DNA from: a virus
Direction: 5' to 3' (one strand)
IMG/VR virus record: IMGVR_UViG_3300018008_000002
Coordinates: 1-48,167 of that record
Length of the DNA: 48,167 nucleotides
The notes under the pieces: model-generated
The model's input: only the letters and a program-made list of their open reading frames with translations
The model's database searches: none
Told to the model about the DNA's origin: nothing
Shown: positions 47,140 to 48,167 of the stretch, piece by piece
Layout of the letters: each line of letters opens with the position of its first letter
How positions within the stretch are numbered: position 1 is the stretch's first letter
Translations under genes and position numbers: made by a program

Positions 47140-47376
47140 ATGAGAGTCGTGGCTGTGAGAGATTTAGGGGAAGTGGAAGAAGAGTACGTGACCCAATTTC
47201 AGTTTGACAATGGCACTACCCTTGAAAGCAAATGTGCGGCCCCAATTCTAGACATGGGGCCTTTTTCTACTCCAGAACAAGTTAGATTGACCTATGACCT
47301 CGGTTTCTTGAAGAGGCATGGTGTAACGATGACGGAAAAGGAATTTTTGCAACTTACGAGCATGCGATGCCGCTAA
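47140..47376 (+). CDS. Small hypothetical protein (78 aa)
   Basis: Strands (MRVVAVRDLGEVEEEYVTQF) and a C-terminal helix, no family recognised. AAGGAAAG precedes the ATG. It is the first gene behind the 47068 promoter and overlaps the Xis-like gene. Confidence 0.6.
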   Translation: MRVVAVRDLGEVEEEYVTQFQFDNGTTLESKCAAPILDMGPFSTPEQVRLTYDLGFLKRHGVTMTEKEFLQLTSMRCR

Positions 47377-47579
47377 CCAAAACCGAGAAATCCCTTTTCA
47401 ATCTCGCGGAAGTCTGCAAGATCACGGGGAAGTGCTACACCACAATCCACCGGGCGATTAAGGCAGGAAAACTCAAATCGGTTCGCCTGGGTGGTTCGAT
47501 CATGGTTCGCAAAGACGAGATTGAGCGAATCCTGATAGAAGGCTGGACCGTATCCAACATGCCAAAGGAAAAACCGTGA
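47367..47579 (+). CDS. MerR/excisionase-like HTH protein (70 aa)
   Basis: Residues 12-50 (NLAEVCKITGKCYTTIHRAI..GKLKSVRLGGSIMV) match the winged HTH of MerR-type excisionases (HTH_17). These bend DNA at attachment sites or act as regulators. No integrase is recognised in the genome, so a regulator or a partner of XerCD-like recombination is equally possible. The ATG overlaps the upstream gene. Confidence 0.75.
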   Translation: MPLTKTEKSLFNLAEVCKITGKCYTTIHRAIKAGKLKSVRLGGSIMVRKDEIERILIEGWTVSNMPKEKP

Positions 47580-47884
47580 ACCAAGCCGAAGAAAAGTGGA
47601 CGAAAATTCAATCTGGCCTTAACCTTGAGCTAAAAAATACAGCGATCAAGTTTTCCAAATTACTGGACCAGTTTTCGAATTCCTGCATAAGTGATGCGTC
47701 TCCAGCAGCGATGGAGCTTCAGCGTGTATCGGCAACATTCCACTTAAAGATAGCGGAGTACCTCCGAGACTCGGCGGCATTCACATTAGATAGATTTGGG
47801 TGGAAACCATCAGAGAAAGTAACGGAGACCATGCAGGAATTCTACAAAAAAACATGTGGCTCTCCTCCGGTCGGGCCTGACTGA
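47576..47884 (+). CDS. Small helical protein (102 aa)
   Basis: Mainly helix, with acidic and basic patches and two Cys. GTG at 47576 overlaps the HTH stop. It ends at a convergent hairpin shared with the minus-strand gene at 47887. No family recognised. Confidence 0.6.
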   Translation: MNQAEEKWTKIQSGLNLELKNTAIKFSKLLDQFSNSCISDASPAAMELQRVSATFHLKIAEYLRDSAAFTLDRFGWKPSEKVTETMQEFYKKTCGSPPVGPD

Positions 47885-47893
47885 CCCTACCGG
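47867..47893. terminator. Possible bidirectional terminator hairpin
   Basis: CCGGT-C-GGG (47867-47875) pairs with CCC-T-ACCGG (47885-47893) with one C.T mismatch and a 9-nt loop. It spans the stop codons of the convergent genes. There is no U-tract, so termination is uncertain. Confidence 0.4.
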
Positions 47894-48090
47894 GCCGGGG
47901 GCTTCGGGGAGTTCGGGTATTTGCAGAGCATGTCCGCTGGCGGGATGGCTGCCTTTTTCGATTTGCGCGAGTTCACCCAGGAGCGAAAGTGTCTCACTCG
48001 CTTCGTCATCAGGTCTTCATCTTCATCGTGAGTGGCAGGGGAGGCCGTGCCCCCGCCCTTACTGCCCTTGCTTGCGTTTCCGGTCGCCAT
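47887..48090 (-). CDS. Small basic protein crossing the genome junction (67 aa)
   Basis: The protein starts in the right terminal repeat (ATG at 48090, equivalent to base 46). It has a Gly/Ser-rich N terminus, a DEDEDL acidic patch and a basic Arg/Lys middle (TKRVRHFRSWVNSRKSKK). The ATG overlaps the zinc-ribbon stop (TAATG), so the two are coupled. It ends the packaging operon. Function unknown. Confidence 0.65.
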   Translation of the reverse strand: MATGNASKGSKGGGTASPATHDEDEDLMTKRVRHFRSWVNSRKSKKAAIPPADMLCKYPNSPKPPAR

Positions 48091-48167
48091 TATCCGTGCC
48101 CCTTTATGAAGTCATTCAGCTTCTTAGTCTCTGAACTGAGCACAGGAGCTATCATAGGACGCTGCCC
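48045..48167. repeat. Terminal direct repeat, right copy
   Basis: These 123 bases equal bases 1-123. They contain the 3' part of the 75-aa zinc-ribbon gene and the start of the 67-aa gene, confirming that both ends join in one operon. Confidence 0.97.

Noticed and set aside
1-48167. tRNA genes, CRISPR arrays and insertion sequences
   Set aside because: I saw no cloverleaf, no regularly spaced repeats and no transposase in the reading; a tRNAscan and repeat search would be needed to exclude tRNAs fully.

Overview
The window looks like the complete genome of a short-tailed, tailed dsDNA phage (podovirus type). Its first 123 bases are repeated exactly at its end (1-123 = 48045-48167), so the unique, circularly closing sequence is 48,044 bp. 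The virion set is that of a T7/BPP-1-like podovirus: head-tail connector portal, terminase, scaffold, major capsid protein, tail tubular proteins A and B, a GNAT-like protein and three internal virion (ejection) proteins. I recognise no integrase, DNA polymerase, RNA polymerase, replicative helicase or canonical endolysin. The host is probably Gram-negative, because the phage encodes a lipobox protein, Sec signal peptides and an Rz-like membrane protein. A soil-type bacterium (perhaps Acidobacteriota) is only a guess.

Layout. (1) 47.9-48.1 kb plus 0-5.8 kb, minus strand: two small proteins, a 131-aa protein, a Bbp19-like protein, portal, two small proteins, TerL, a 360-bp intergenic region and a TerS/HTH gene. 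(2) 6.1-20.9 kb, plus strand: the early region. It starts with a chain of tiny genes with overlapping stop/start codons, many with Cys pairs. It continues with a DUF1376-type replication protein and a helicase-loader-like protein, an ASCH-like protein, a ribbon-helix-helix regulator behind a strong sigma70 promoter, a RecT recombination cluster (RecT, Dam-type methylase, HNH, PD-(D/E)XK nuclease, RusA), then membrane proteins, a lipoprotein, a papain-family peptidase and a structured non-coding stretch. (3) 20.9-22.5 kb, minus strand: small membrane and zinc-ribbon proteins, probably lysis-related. (4) 22.5-33.0 kb, minus strand: a receptor-binding cassette in which five proteins carry N-terminal Sec signal peptides and even numbers of cysteines, with a solo LuxR-type HTH gene inside and an ATP-grasp ligase gene at its head. 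(5) 33.06-33.98 kb, plus-strand island: a second RHH regulator and three small genes. (6) 34.0-47.0 kb, minus strand: ejection proteins, tail tube, capsid and scaffold. (7) 47.1-47.9 kb, plus-strand island: an Xis-like HTH gene and two small genes behind a sigma70 promoter.

Most unusual non-coding signals. A 16-bp sequence matching the bacterial chromosomal parS consensus almost exactly fills the gap between the tail tubular A and B genes (43075-43090). Two dif-like sequences (XerC arm, spacer, XerD arm) lie as an inverted pair between terS and terL (5267-5377). With no parB and no recognisable integrase, these suggest the phage may use the host's chromosome segregation (ParB) and dimer-resolution (XerCD) machinery. 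Three promoters place the -10 hexamer only 8-9 nt before an ATG (terL, the RHH gene, the ATP-grasp gene), predicting leaderless mRNAs. The early operon is divided by recurrent hairpin-plus-leader modules that resemble RNA-processing sites.
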